From: Sanderia malayensis
Taxonomy: Eukaryota > Cnidaria > Scyphozoa > Semaeostomeae > Pelagiidae
Assembly (NCBI GenBank): GCA_013076295.1
Contig: RQOL01000618.1
Coordinates: forward strand, 1,240,001-1,304,000
Direction: 5' to 3'
Length of the DNA: 64,000 nucleotides
Made by a program: the position numbers and the translations under genes. Positions 1 through 12,541 of the stretch are shown piece by piece; the first letter of the stretch is position 1; each line of letters starts with the position of its first letter. Under the pieces are notes generated by a model. The model ran no database searches. It saw nothing but the letters and a program-made list of their open reading frames with translations, and was not told the origin of the DNA.

Positions 1-3000
1 ACGCAATTTTTTAGGGTGCGGTAGGTCAGCACCCAGCAATGCAGACAAGCAAGGAACGGCAACAAACCTCGTTTGATTTTTCCCATTTGCAGACTGACTC
101 GTCGAGTGCTGCTCACGACAGGTGATGCTTTCGGCGTGTCTCTCGGTGATACGTTCGTACTCGGTACGCACCGGGCCTTGAACCAGTCTCTGTTACGGTT
201 CAAATTGTCGAGAATCTCCTGTGCATCCGGGTGCACGAGGTCGGCCCAGGTCTCCCAAAGAGGTAGTACGACGTAGTCGATGAAAACAACCTACCAACAA
301 GAATTCACAATTCAAAAATACATCCACAGCCTAGTTACATACTCAACTCTGTATGACTCGAAGTCATCTACTTCAAGCTCGCATCAATTCAAATGAATTC
401 TGTTCCTTCACAAGTCCCAAAGAAAACAACCATTTATAAAATAAACTCCTATCCTATAATTTAAACAGAGTGGGCTATATGTGCTGCATGTCTAAACCCT
501 TGTTGCGTTCCCGAGTCCTGAATCCTTCTAATAACTGTTCAATAAGAATGTAACAGCAAGGAAGAGCAGGAGGACATCATTGCTCTTTTCTTTGCTACAC
601 GCAGCTACTGGGCTGTGACACTTGAGAAATTTGGAATGGTCATACCTGAGATTTGGCAATGTTAGCATTATGCCTATCCATCATTGGACTAACTTCCATT
701 CCTTTCTCGCGTTCAATGTCGCCCTAAAAACAAAAACACAGAAATTAAATATTCGTGGCGATAAAAGGGAGGGGGTAGTTGCTAAGCCCCCTCCCTACTT
801 AAAAAAAGTTGCAATTCCTCTCGAAAGTTAAAAGAGAAGCCAACTAAATACAATAAACAAGAGCGATGTTTGTGAATAGTCTTTACAAAGAGTCACTGCT
901 ATTACAAGAGGAAAAAAGTAAAACTGTATCTATTCTTTACCTGCGTAAAGAACTCCTCCATGAGTCGTTTGACCCACTTCTGGTAATGATAGAGTGGTTT
1001 GGTTGGATTGCTGAGATCAGAGCAGTGTACAAGACATTTCAAGACCTTCATTAGATAAAAATAAAAATAAAACAATGAAGTATTGAATGTGTCAATTGAA
1101 GCACAAACAAACAAACAAACAAACAAACAAACGTTCAGTCGGGTGAGAATTTCGACTCAATTCAGCCAGATGTAGTCAAAAATTATGAATTCAAAAGTTT
1201 AATATGAAAGTTCCCGACAACTCACGTGAAGTTTATCTGTAAACGAGTCAAGAATTAAATGTTTTCCTGCAACTTTTTTCGTTTCAACCATCGTTTTCAA
1301 GGCTGCCAAAAGGCTCATGTGCTTTGCATTGTCTGTTGCTAATACCTATGCAAAAAGGACATTTCGTAAAATCGCTCCCCAATGCCTTCTACTCTAAATA
1401 TAGTCCAGTCGATAGCTTATAAGTTGTAATACCATCTTCTACAGTTAAAACTAGAGTAAAAAACAGCGCACATCCATTGCACAGTACGCAATACACAGCT
1501 ATTCAAATACAGTAAAGAAATAGTCGGGAAAATGATGCGTTGTGAGGAGCTCTGACAAAGCAAGTAAGATGGATGTCACAACGACTGACAAGTAACTATT
1601 GGGCAGGGCAAGGTGGAGTGCTACTAGTTCTCCTGCCAAGATTCCTCACGCCTTGCGCTGGCCAATTTAGTGGCCAATTTAGTTTAGTCCAACTTGAGCA
1701 AAATGCTTTAAAGCAATGCTCAGCATTGGCGTCAAAGTAAAGTTAAGTTAGAGGACATCACCGCTTGATAAAAGAGAAAGCTAGGAAGCAGAGGGCTACA
1801 GGGAAAAAGAAACAGGGCACATACCATCTCAATGGTCATCTTTCTCATCATTTGCCTTTCTTTTCGTGATAAGTTCTGCAATATATCGCAGTCTTCTAGT
1901 TGCAACAGTTGAAAAGCAACAGCCAAATGGTGGTTTTCAAGCACCGATTCATCGTTATAAAGAACGGCCATCTCTGAATCTGTTGAGAAACATGGAAAAA
2001 TCAATCGAATAAATAAATAAGTAAGCAAAAAAAAATCATAAAGAGATGCTTGTGTGGTTGGACAGACCAAAGGGTATTGGTATTTGCAACTATCACGCTA
2101 TTGTCAGCTTGTCTTTGTAGCCTTGAGCAGCTAGGTGGCTACACAGAAGTAGAAATTAGCTCTCTCTAGCCCGATCTCATTGAAGGGGCCGAAGAAGATG
2201 AGATGGGGAGATAAAGAGCAAATGATCAGCCCAAAATAAAAAGGAGTTCAAGACAGATGGTGTACTCAAGTCGAGAGTCCAGAAAGTCAACTGCACATAA
2301 CATTGCCAGGTGCAGCTCAGGCGGGGCCCAGATGAGAGTGGAGACAGAAGAGGAAACTTACGAGATTCGACTAAGAATTGGTTATTGACACCAGGGTGAT
2401 CAACATCGTGAACTGCACTGGCAAACAAAGCGGCAAATATCTCGAGATCGCTAAAAACGCCCTGCAAAAAGAGACAAAAACATAATTTGGCCAGAATTGA
2501 GCATAACACCAACCCCGATGCTGGCATTGGAACGCATGGCATAGAACGCAATGCTGTTTGAAAACTACAACTTTGCATGTGGCTGTGATTGCGGGGTAAC
2601 CAAAGAGGTTCAGTAATTGCCCACGGGGTGAATGAATGCTGATAAATGAGAGGAAGTAGGCCTTACCTGGAACGCCGTTGCCGACAGCAAGCAGTGAGTA
2701 GCATGAGTGACGTCAGCAGCATGGGTGGAGTTATGAAATGTGACGTCTTTCAGGTAGTGATTCTGAAGATGATCAAAACAAGCATGAAGAATCAATTTTA
2801 AGCACAAAAATGAATGGGAAACATCGAGAGATGCGAAATTGCTGGTACATTAAAAACACCGCATTTAGAACCTGCAAATGTTACACCCAGCCTATTGTTC
2901 AAAATCAACAGGCTATTGTTTCTTCTATTGTTTCGAGCAGGGTGTCACGTTGGAGGTTCTTAATCCATTGGTTCTTACATGCGGGTTTTTACTGTGTTGT

Positions 3001-6000
3001 TGCAGCAGCTTACAAAGGGGGGAGGGATTAAGGTCGACAATAGAGATGGATGGTAAGAAAGGGTATCGAGGTAGATACGAGTTGGCGCTATGCAGTGATT
3101 CTAAATATCAACAGAAATGACAAACGACAACATACTTCCACAGATGACATGTAATTGACAAAGACAGTTGGCTTGATCTTGAACGTCCGCAGGAGATCTC
3201 TTGTCTACAACGAAAGAGGAATACGATTCAAACTAGATATCCAGTGCACAATACTCCATCGTGGCAGACAGCATTCTTCTTCTAGCCAAACAATCGAAAA
3301 TGCACTACCTGCAGGATCGTGTAAGATATGGACAGAAGTGGTCGAGATTCGGTGATGTCATAGAGTTTGAAAACATCGAAGCTCCAATGATCAAGGTTCT
3401 CCATCAACTACAATCGAGTAAAAATCACCATGAAATTCATACGATAAAAGATACAATATCTAACAAGCCTGGTCAAATGGTACAATTCCCGCTTGAATTC
3501 CTTTCATCAAAGCTTTGTTACATCGGGATTTCACTGCAACAGGACTTGTGCAAACAAGAAGTGGCAGCACTTAAACTTACTTCGTTCATTGTCACTACTG
3601 CTCTCAATAAATAAATACGCTAACAAGATATGAATTAGATAGCGAAGATATTGACCTTCTCAAGTGGCACCTCGTCCTGGCACTCTACCCCAAACCTAGC
3701 AAATAGAGGCAACACCATTTTATTACAAATAGAAAATTGCAGCTTTTCAAAAAAGGCAGCAGATATTCAAAAAAGGCTTTCTCTGTCCTCTCTACTATTC
3801 GTGTCACATTGCACTGATCTAAATAGGCGGTCCGCCTTTCATCTCTACGTCAAGCAATGGGCCAATTAGTCCCAACATTTGCAAAACAATGAAGCACCAA
3901 AAAAAACAAAATACTGAACAGGATGATCACGTGTGATTAGCATTCCAGTGATCAGATCGGCAGCTGTGTCCAATCTAGTATTAATGTGTAGCGCTGGGGA
4001 AAATTGATGATAAATTTACCTTGGTATAGAGCCTGAGCAGCTTATGCTTCGCGTGAGTTTCTTGATGGATTTGACTAAGCTACGTGACCTTGCGCGAATT
4101 GCTCCATGCTCCTTTTGAGCCGTGGACATATCGCTGTCTTCCAGTGATTTGTCTGTAATTCAGAGAACAATACATCAACGGAGAAAAGCTCATGCATTAC
4201 AATACCGCCAAATAAGTTGTTCAATTAAACATGAGACGTAGGTAGATGTTTTGATTCGTAGACCAGGGAGCAAAAACTGACCAGAAAAACAACAACGTGA
4301 CAGAAAGTTTCGATGGTTTCGAGAATCGACAATTGGGAATATAAATTGGAATTCATCATGATAAATTGAGGTACTTACCAATGAATGTATTGTAAACCCA
4401 TGCAGAGATTTCCGACGCTCCGTTGCCACCATCAGAGTTCTCCTTCAACTCTCTGTTCAGAATCTTTCTAAACTAAAATTAAGAAAGGGTAACTTGTTCT
4501 TATGAGAGACAAGTGTAAAACTTCAACACAGGCAAAGAAAGTTATAGAGCGAGGGAAACAATGCTGGATACAACGAAAGTTAAACTTGAATTGTAGTAGC
4601 AGACTTATCGAAGGTTCAAATGAAAACAACCCAGTTTTTTATAAGAAACAAGCTCGACAGTGAGTACTCTAGTTTCTTACGGCGTCAGAAAAGTTCCAGA
4701 CTAAATTTTCTCAGGATTTTGTTGTCACTTTCCCAAAAACAATAAACAAAACTGTAACATAAACATGAACATAGACATGACTCAGCCAGAATTTTCAATG
4801 AAAAAACATGAATTCTGGATCTTTGTATGCCTTCAAAATTAAATAATTTTCTTGAGTATTTCGCCGCAAAGCAACTGTGCATACCCAATCGGAACAGAAA
4901 GCAAACTGAAACACCTGTGTCATCTATTGGTGCTGGTAATTGGCCTAACCCAAAACACAGGTGGTCCAGCCAAAGGTAAGCAATACGACAATTCGTGCAC
5001 TTGGATGGCGATGCATACAGTTGAATAATATTGGTAGGTTGAGAACAAGGGGGAGGGAGATGAGAATGCAGGAAGGGGGTAATGGAGTGTTATAAGCTAT
5101 ATTGAGAGTCAAAATCGAAAGAAAGAGTTGAAAGTTGGGAGAGGTTGAGAAATGCTATCAACACATCACAGGGAATTAGAACCAATCAAAAGTCGACTCC
5201 TGCGAAGCCTGCAGAAAACTACTGCAAAGGCTGCTGATAGACAGAAAGATAGTGATGAGGATTACAAACACGTAGTAGGACTTACTTTGTTTGAGGCCAT
5301 ATCACCAATTGTCATGCTTGCTTGTAGGCACTCTAGTTGGTCAAGACACCAATCAAATTCTTTCAGCGTTTCCAATGTTAGCTGCGTATAGAATTAACAA
5401 CTCGTTACTGTCGACAAAATTGTGGATTGTCTTGTGCTCAGTAAACTCCATATAAGACCATTTATATAGAGTTCACTGCTTGTGCTACACTATAAAGTGC
5501 AAAAGCACAAATCAAAAAATAGTTAAATTGTCAAGTTGGGGCAACAAACAAAACTGGTGCTTCTGTGGAACCTACCTTCTTGAACATATCATCTGAAAAT
5601 GGAACATAGAAAAAAATCAATAAAAAACCATACCAATATGCGTCGTAGCCAAATTCCTATCTTATCCATAGTCTGGAGAGTGCTAAGAAGAAACGTGGGT
5701 GTATGCTCTCACCTCTTATGAAACTACCATCACCAGTTTCGTAAAGATTACAAACTCTCGAGTTCAAGTGAAAACCATCCGAGCCACGTCTGTGCCTGAA
5801 AAAAGTTCAACCAAACAGCAGATTAAACCTATTGCTACTATTGACAAATCATAAACACAACAAAACATAAGGTGCCATCATCGTCATAATAATGATCATC
5901 GAAAGAAGCGTACCTGCTCTGCCGTACGTTCGTGAGCAAAACGAAGTTCGAACGTATGTTCTGCAAACATGACAGGACCTGTGCAAACGGCGTCACAAGC

Positions 6001-6806
6001 TCTTCGGATCGAACACTACAAGCAAAAAAATAATCAAACTGATGCACAATCTACGACATCTGTCAGTTAAATCAACATGGAATTAATACGTGAATCCATG
6101 GCATTGACACAACTATGTACGAAAGTGTATATTATAGAAACTGTATGGTAGTAACGTTTGTTACATATCGAAACACTGCCAAACACACAAAGAGCAACGT
6201 TGAGATTGAATGCAAGTTAATAAAGTGATGTTCCGGCTGTTCGAGCTCAATGTTCTTCTCATTTCACATCTGTACTGAAAGGGGGCATTATAACAGTATT
6301 TACAGGATAACCATGCATGTTGATAGTGAATAGAGGGTAGCATGAGAGTATCCACGTATTAAGAGGAAAACATGGTGTCTTGATGGCGCCTAGAGTGCAT
6401 GTAAAGAGTGCCTGGCCTTTCAGAGGGTATTTAGAGGTCAAACATGTAACTAGAGGGTTTCTAGAGTGCAAATGAATGTGCTCAGCTATGTAGGGGGCAT
6501 ATGAAATGCATCTGGGTATGTTGAATGTTGCCTTGAAAGTTACTCTCTACGTAAATTTCACGCAATATGCCGTGGCTGACGATAGAAATGAAATTCAACA
6601 AGACAACTCACCCTTCACTTGAAATCGACGACCTTGATGAGAGTGGCGGGGGCAGATTGTCACATTCGCTGTCCGATCTGTACAAGAACGACTCCCTCCT
6701 GGCTACAGACAGTGGCAACTGCAGTCGATCCGGGTCACCGCTGTTTGTGCCCTGGCCTTGGTGCTGGCGTGCACTTGCCTCAATTTCATTTCCAAATAAC
6801 TTTGAA
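1..6806 (-). CDS. PDE4: PDE4-type cAMP phosphodiesterase, shared exons (UCR1, UCR2, catalytic domain); 3' end outside window
   Basis: Hydrolyses cAMP to 5'-AMP. Exons in transcript order: 6612-6806, 5914-6015, 5713-5795, 5576-5592 (17-nt microexon), 5286-5381, 4379-4472, 4020-4152, 3656-3695, 3309-3407, 3136-3204, 2667-2762, 2362-2461, 1825-1979, 1226-1345, 941-1045, 646-723, and 290 down to 1, still open at the edge. Every junction has AG/GT sites and compatible phase. UCR1 carries the PKA-site motif [12 protein letters not shown] and the block [11 protein letters not shown]2 carries FDWCLDQLE and DMASNK. The catalytic domain shows the metal-binding motifs [11 protein letters not shown] and HDVDHPG, then [25 protein letters not shown], the purine-binding glutamine in AKSQ, and [15 protein letters not shown]1 plus UCR2 is the architecture of PDE4 long forms. 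With the most distal first exon at least 664 residues are encoded. Which vertebrate PDE4A-D it resembles is not resolvable; it is probably the single invertebrate PDE4. Confidence 0.96.
1103..1132. repeat. (CAAA)n microsatellite
   Basis: About seven tandem copies of a caaa unit in the PDE4 intron between the exons at 941-1045 and 1226-1345. Confidence 0.9.
2852..2999. mobile_element. MITE, family A (AACCTGCAT/ACATGCGGG ends)
   Basis: The PDE4 intron segment begins with aaaacaccgcatttagaacc and ends with gttcttacatgcgggttttt actgtg, imperfect inverted ends shared with copies near 31131, 31573, 55331 and 61979. The inside has the same caatag/ctattg-rich palindromic core (caacaggctattgtttcttc). 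No coding capacity. Confidence 0.5.
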
Positions 6807-7859
6807 CTGCAAGACGAAAGCAAAGAAAATAGCGGTTAGTATGCATACATAAAGTTAAGTCATGGTCGTCATCATCTCAGGCTTGTATTAACGTTGTATT
6901 TTTTGCTCAAATTCAAAACAAATCACTGCCAATATAAATTAGTTGTTCTGCCTTGACAAATTGTTTATGATCACTATGAATTCCCTGTTTTAAAGAACTT
7001 GTTCCTATCCTATCGCAATTAATCTACTGATTTTCTATTTCCGAAGTTGCCGAGTAACAAACCTGGGTAAAAATTCCATCTCAACTGGCTTCGCAAAGGT
7101 GTGGTCCAGCATGCAGTGTGCAAAATAAAACACACTCGGAACATACAATTAACTCGTATTCAGGAGAGAACATGCAATTCAAAATTTGACCTTCGGTTTA
7201 CACGCAGTGAATACATACTTCACGGACGTTTTCGAAAAGTCCTGCTGCATTGCATGGTAAGACAGGCCTTATCTAATCGACTTCAAGGCTTCCTAAGAAC
7301 AATGTAGTAAACAATACTTGGGAACACAAACAAACAATTTCGTGAAAACAAAAAAATTAGTTATGATATGGCGCGACAATCTCTTTCACTTTAATCAAGC
7401 CATAGTTCGTTGCAATTTTGGGCCTCTCGTTATTTCTATGGACAATACTATCACTATATATCATAAAAACGTGTGGTTTAGAGCCGCCAATTGGTCAAAC
7501 GCCGGTGAACAACATACAGCATTGCTGAATATCGTGAAAAACAGACAGTATCGGTGTTTATTCACAACAAACTTCCAGTGGCCGATCAGACGCTGTGAAC
7601 AACTATACATACATACACTGAACAACACCAAGAGAACGAATGACATGTTCAGCAACTCAACAAATTGGTTCAGTGGAAGTTTGATCGCGATCAAACTTTT
7701 CTGAGCAGCACTGAACTTTTGTGGACAATGGTGGTCAAACGCCCTGAGTATTTGCACTGAACAAATTTTCAGTGTTGTGCAGTGAAATTTCAGTGCGTTT
7801 GACCTGCAAAGCCTTTAAACAGCCAGCGATGTTTTAGTGTCATGAAATTTTCAACTTAC

Positions 7860-7870
7860 AGTTTCTCCAT
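7860..7870 (-). CDS. PDE4: Possible very short PDE4 first coding exon (MEK + CT)
   Basis: On the minus strand, context aaaacaATGG gives a strong start at 7870. ATG GAG AAA CT is followed directly by the donor gtaagt, leaving two bases, the phase that the UCR1 exon about 1 kb downstream needs. The site is tiny, so chance is a real alternative; the combination of start context, consensus donor and correct phase is the only support. Confidence 0.35.
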
Positions 7871-10800
7871 TGTTTTGAAAACGAACGAACGAACCGATAG
7901 ATGTAAAACAATGCGGTATAAGTATATCTTTTAAAATTCCAAACTTGAGGAATAAATGGGCGTTTGCTATTCCAATTTTAACGCCATTCACGTCAAGTGT
8001 GTTGGAGGTTTGTATACAACTAAAGTCTTCCGAATCATCAAGAAACATTAAGTTGTAATACAAGCAGGCAAGTTAGAGCAAACTCGAAGAAAGCGCGATT
8101 GGTGTTACATGTCTGATATCTCTTTTTGTGTATAGAGATTAGGATTGGACTTCTAGCAAACAATGTTCAGTCTTAACGGCAAGCCCTTGACAAACTCTCA
8201 TTGGAATGACACATTGGGTTGTTCACCATGAAACAATAATGAGGTCTATTTGGGTTGCCAAGGTTAACGGGAGAGAATAATTGCCGCAAAACAAACAGAC
8301 ACTTAAATCAACCAATATATTAAAAGATAATTCCCCGATTTTCAGACATTCATATTGCAATTCAAGCAACATACATACCAGAGTTCAGGAGATAGAACTC
8401 GCTTTGAAATAAAAAAAAACTCTTGGAAAAAACTTGGGCCTGCTTCTAAGCTCCAAACATCAATCAATGATTGTTCTAGCATCAGACTTGAGCAAAGCAT
8501 CAGGCGAGTTCATTCCAGATTTCATTAGTCAAATATAGTTCTCTTGAAACTCTAACGCAGAGAACCAGATACTGATCAACTATGACAGCTGAAACTGCTA
8601 GTTGACGTTACGACCAGCAGAAAAGGAACTATGCACGCATCTAACAGATAAAGACAACTTAAATGTGTGGAAAAGGAAGGTAACGAATTTGATACTTCGA
8701 TTGGCAATGCCCCCAATATCCGGTCCTCTGTATGGGGTGAAGATTTCTCGAGAGCGGGACGATCATGAGTATGATACAAGCCTTACTTTTAATTAGAAGA
8801 AAAGTTCTGAGCTACCAAATAATTTTCACAATTGAAAGATAAAATAGCAAATACGATACAGCAGCCTGAATATAATCTTGAAACGAATGCGAATACCTAT
8901 ATGACAGAATCGACGAGTTATATACAATTCTCCGGCGATAACGATCCATAACCAAACCACTTCTCTTTACTGCAATTAAATAAAACTACAGGACGCTTGC
9001 TGGCAAACTTTGAAGACAAGCAAACTGGCAAAACTGTCTCACTTTAGCAAAACATGATAGACTTTATCAGTTGTTGTGTGTGGTTGATGGGATTAATATT
9101 AATTCAATTGAAAAATCTTGGAGGCTACATGCAGCCACCTTGAAAGAGTTGGTCAAGAACATTGACTTCTTAAACTAACCACTCTGATGCTAGTAACGAA
9201 TACACTTATAAATAATAAAATAACTTTACTTTACTGCCAATAATGAGCATCACTTTAAAGCATTTTGCTCAAATGAATGACAACATTTTATGAGTTTCAC
9301 AGCCGGTCAAGTGTAAACAAGACACATTGGCAATGTACAATCAACTCTTTTCTAATCAAAAGCTTAGAAAGAAAGAAATTAACACTTGGAAAGAAATTAA
9401 TTGCTCATAATTGAAGCAAACTTTAAAACTAGAAATGACACGTTTCTCACTAACAGGTGAAGAGTATTTTATATTGGAGATAAGCAGTGGTTTAAAAACT
9501 CAAAATACAGTGGTTAAAAAAATCAAAGTAAAAACCAGCATTACTTGCATGAAAGGAATGATTATGGAATGATACATTTTCCTCGGTCTCCAATACAAAC
9601 TTTAACTGACAAACTAGAGAATAAACATCTACATTACTGTCATAGATGAAAATGCTTATTTCTATCACCCTGTCATGTAATATTTCAATTCAATTAGGGT
9701 GTGCATAATAGAATCCTTGCTTTCATCAAATTACACAATACCTGTTCAGAAATGTATACATCTGACTAAACTGCCAACAATTCAAGGACCATTACAGTGT
9801 CTTTATTTGATGAACTACAGTGCACATATGGAGACAGAAAGTCTTATCTAAATTTATACAATAAGAAATTTCCTTCTTTCAACCAACACCATTACAATAA
9901 TACATTGTGATTTATGATGTTTGTCAATTAAGGATTCACACAAATGCATTTTTTAGAAGAATAGTTTCGACAATACATCACCTGATGCATGAATAAGCTA
10001 TTATACTTCCCATCTGACAAATTGCCTGTCAATTTGATCTGAGGAAATGCTAACTACCTGTTAATTACCAAACCGATTCACAATTTGATAGCTGGATATC
10101 TCTTTTGATTGTCAGTAATGTAGTATTCACTTCCTTTTTGTAAATGCAATATTTCTCAATTACAAACTCACAAAAATCATCAAAAGTATTTTGAAAATTT
10201 CTACTTTCTTTGCACAGGCCCTGGAGACTTTTATCTTCAAGTAAACACAAAACAATGCTAATCTGTGAAACACAAAAAGCTGATCACATACATTATTTTT
10301 CTGCTGATAGTTCCTATGACCGGTAAACATGTTCACGTTGCACTCTTCATCCTCAAATCGTGTTATTTAATTATCTCGCCCGGTTTTATTGCAATTTTTA
10401 GGATTATTTCACAAAATTCAAAGCTAATCATTGTATGCTCCTATGAAACGTTGTTGGTGAACCTCTGTTCTGCAGAATGCATGAAAATCGTACAAGCTTC
10501 TTCGTGAAATAGCCTAATTATAATCGGCAGAAATACACTGACGGGATGAATCAAAGTATTATTTAGTCAATTACTCCAGGAGATGACAATAACTAATTTG
10601 ATAAAAAAATGCATACCGATCTTTAGTCCTTTTTTTTGTGTGCCAAGCTCCCATGCCAGGAAAGCCTGTCAAATGGCAGGCCTGTAAAGTTTTTCCTTTT
10701 CATAGACGAATAATTGCAGAATTTCTTCTGATCTGACAGGTGTTTTCAGTGCACGGCTTTGCTCTTCGGAGTATTTTCACAACTTCAAAATTCAGATATT

Positions 10801-11479
10801 TATTGTGGATATCAATCACACTGTTAGCTACAATAATCTCTTCGAACTTATGCCAAATAACAACGACGCCTCGTCCAGAACATCCAATTGTTCAAGAAAT
10901 GCACACCAAAAGTCCAAAACAAACGAAACAATATCCCTCACAAATGATGTATAAAGGATATTCGGCATTTGATCTCCATCTACGTTTTAGGCCCATCAAA
11001 CGTGATAACTGCTGGTATTGTAACTTCATTAGCAAAAAACAAACCGCTCCAAATGATAAAGATACTTTCCAGAAATAATGAATATTTATTTGAATAGCAT
11101 TTATCTCGTAGAACAACTCATTTTCAGCAACAAATTAACGATTTATAGCAAACAGATCCTTTTGCATTGACCATCAAATTTCCCGGCTGGCAAAAGATAC
11201 TAGTGGCCAAAAGGACCTTACCGAGAATTGCATAAAACGACGAATTTTACGAGTAACGATAATTGAGAAACGACAGTTTGTGGTCTCAAACCGACAAAAA
11301 CTGCTGACAAGACACATGACAAGACCCTTTCCCATTTTATTTGCACGGGCATTCATAAAATCAAACGCAAACCTGTGGGTGGCTTGCATGCAAAATATGG
11401 TGTTGAATGAGACAAAATTCTGAAGATAAAAAGCTACTTGCTTTTTATTAAATATATCAATTCGGGCAAAAAGCTTGAT

Positions 11480-11750
11480 TATAAATAGGATCACCAGAAG
11501 CTTCATTTTCAAAAGAAAGACAAGATCTAAATTTTTCTTTCTTAAAACTATATATTCTATATATTCAACTACACGAACGAGTAGTCATCATCAGAGTGAA
11601 GGTTTTTTGGTTTTTTGGTTGAGTGAACCTTCACTCTGATGATGACTACTCGTTCGTGTAGTTGAATATATAGAATATATAGTTTTAAGAAAGAAAAATT
11701 TAGATCTTGTCTTTCTTTTGAAAATGAAGCTTCTGGTGATCCTATTTATA
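11480..11750. repeat. Perfect inverted repeat, 125-bp arms, 21-bp spacer
   Basis: Left arm 11480-11604 (starts tataaataggatcaccag, ends gagtgaaggtt) is the exact reverse complement of right arm 11626-11750. I compared the arms base by base and found no mismatch. The spacer is T/G-rich. Either strand would fold into a 125-bp hairpin. It could be a young foldback element, a template for small RNAs, or an assembly or cloning artefact. Confidence 0.95.
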
Positions 11751-11853
11751 CTTGCTTTTTCCATTTCAAGTGAACCATTGAGCCCCATTACCCCAACTCC
11801 AATTGAGCTTCAATGAACAAAGGATAGTTCATGTCCCCTCTTGCCTACTGACT

Positions 11854-11889
11854 TCTTAACGATCTGATTCTAGAATCAGATCGTTAAGA
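11854..11889. repeat. 36-bp perfect palindrome centred on TCTAGA
   Basis: tcttaacgatctgattc tagaatcagatcgttaaga reads identically on both strands. It lies about 100 bp beyond the long inverted repeat in the same intron. Confidence 0.9.
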
Positions 11890-12541
11890 CTGCTAAGAAC
11901 AGGATTTTTTAAGGTTGTAACTACATGGTCACTGGCCCTGCTGGCTCTCTTCTGGTCATGCGAAAAAGCAAAATGTAAGGCTTTTGGCCCACTTTCAAGT
12001 TTTTGTTCAGGCAAATTGATAAATTATCGCAACTGCGGAGTAAAGTGCCGGCGGAGCAAAGTGCCTGCGCAGCGGAAAATAATCAAGTTTCGAGAAAAAT
12101 CTTGTTTGTCAATTCGTTTTGCCTGGCTCCAGGCCAAATTTAAGCCAACAATAATTTTAAGATTAGTTTGTTTCCATATTCATATTTTTGCATATGAATA
12201 AAATTCCCTCCTTCGTCGCTTCCCAACGATAAACATCTTAAAAGGGTATATAATTCAATTTGTTTTTGATATTGTGAGTTAACAGCTATATTTCCAACTT
12301 GATTAGACTTATTAATGAAGTATACAAACTAAAAGAAAGACTACATTCATGCCAACATGAGACGACTTGGAATTTGAAATTGAAGATTGTTAGAACGAAT
12401 CAATAACTCACGACAAAACGTGGTTATTTGCAGTGACTTCAACGTCGTCAAACCATTTACCCTGCAAGCGATAAGCATGCGACACGACCAATAGAGATAT
12501 TGCCAAAGACAACTCAACAGAAAGGATTGGTTGAAGTTATT

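Larger units (their letters stand above)
6807..12541. other. PDE4 5' intron, proximal part
   Basis: Apart from the possible 11-nt exon at 7860, I see no supported gene. Several short open frames (for example 7318-7757 on both strands) lack conserved motifs. The stretch contains the perfect long inverted repeat at 11480-11750 and a 36-bp palindrome at 11854-11889. Confidence 0.6.

Noticed and set aside
2810..3614. Plus-strand frames of 66-117 codons
   Set aside because: They overlap PDE4 catalytic exons and a MITE on the other strand and show no motifs.
7318..7757. Overlapping 98- and 128-codon frames on both strands
   Set aside because: No domain, no splice context, inside a PDE4 intron; length is compatible with chance.
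8576..8796. Possible extra PDE4 exon near 8.6-8.8 kb
   Set aside because: An acceptor-like site exists, but the frame matches no PDE4 N-terminal block and no donor in the right phase was found.
12500..12541. TTG-initiated extension of the GPCR
   Set aside because: Animal nuclear genes normally use ATG; the first in-frame ATG is 12542 and the extra residues have no motif.
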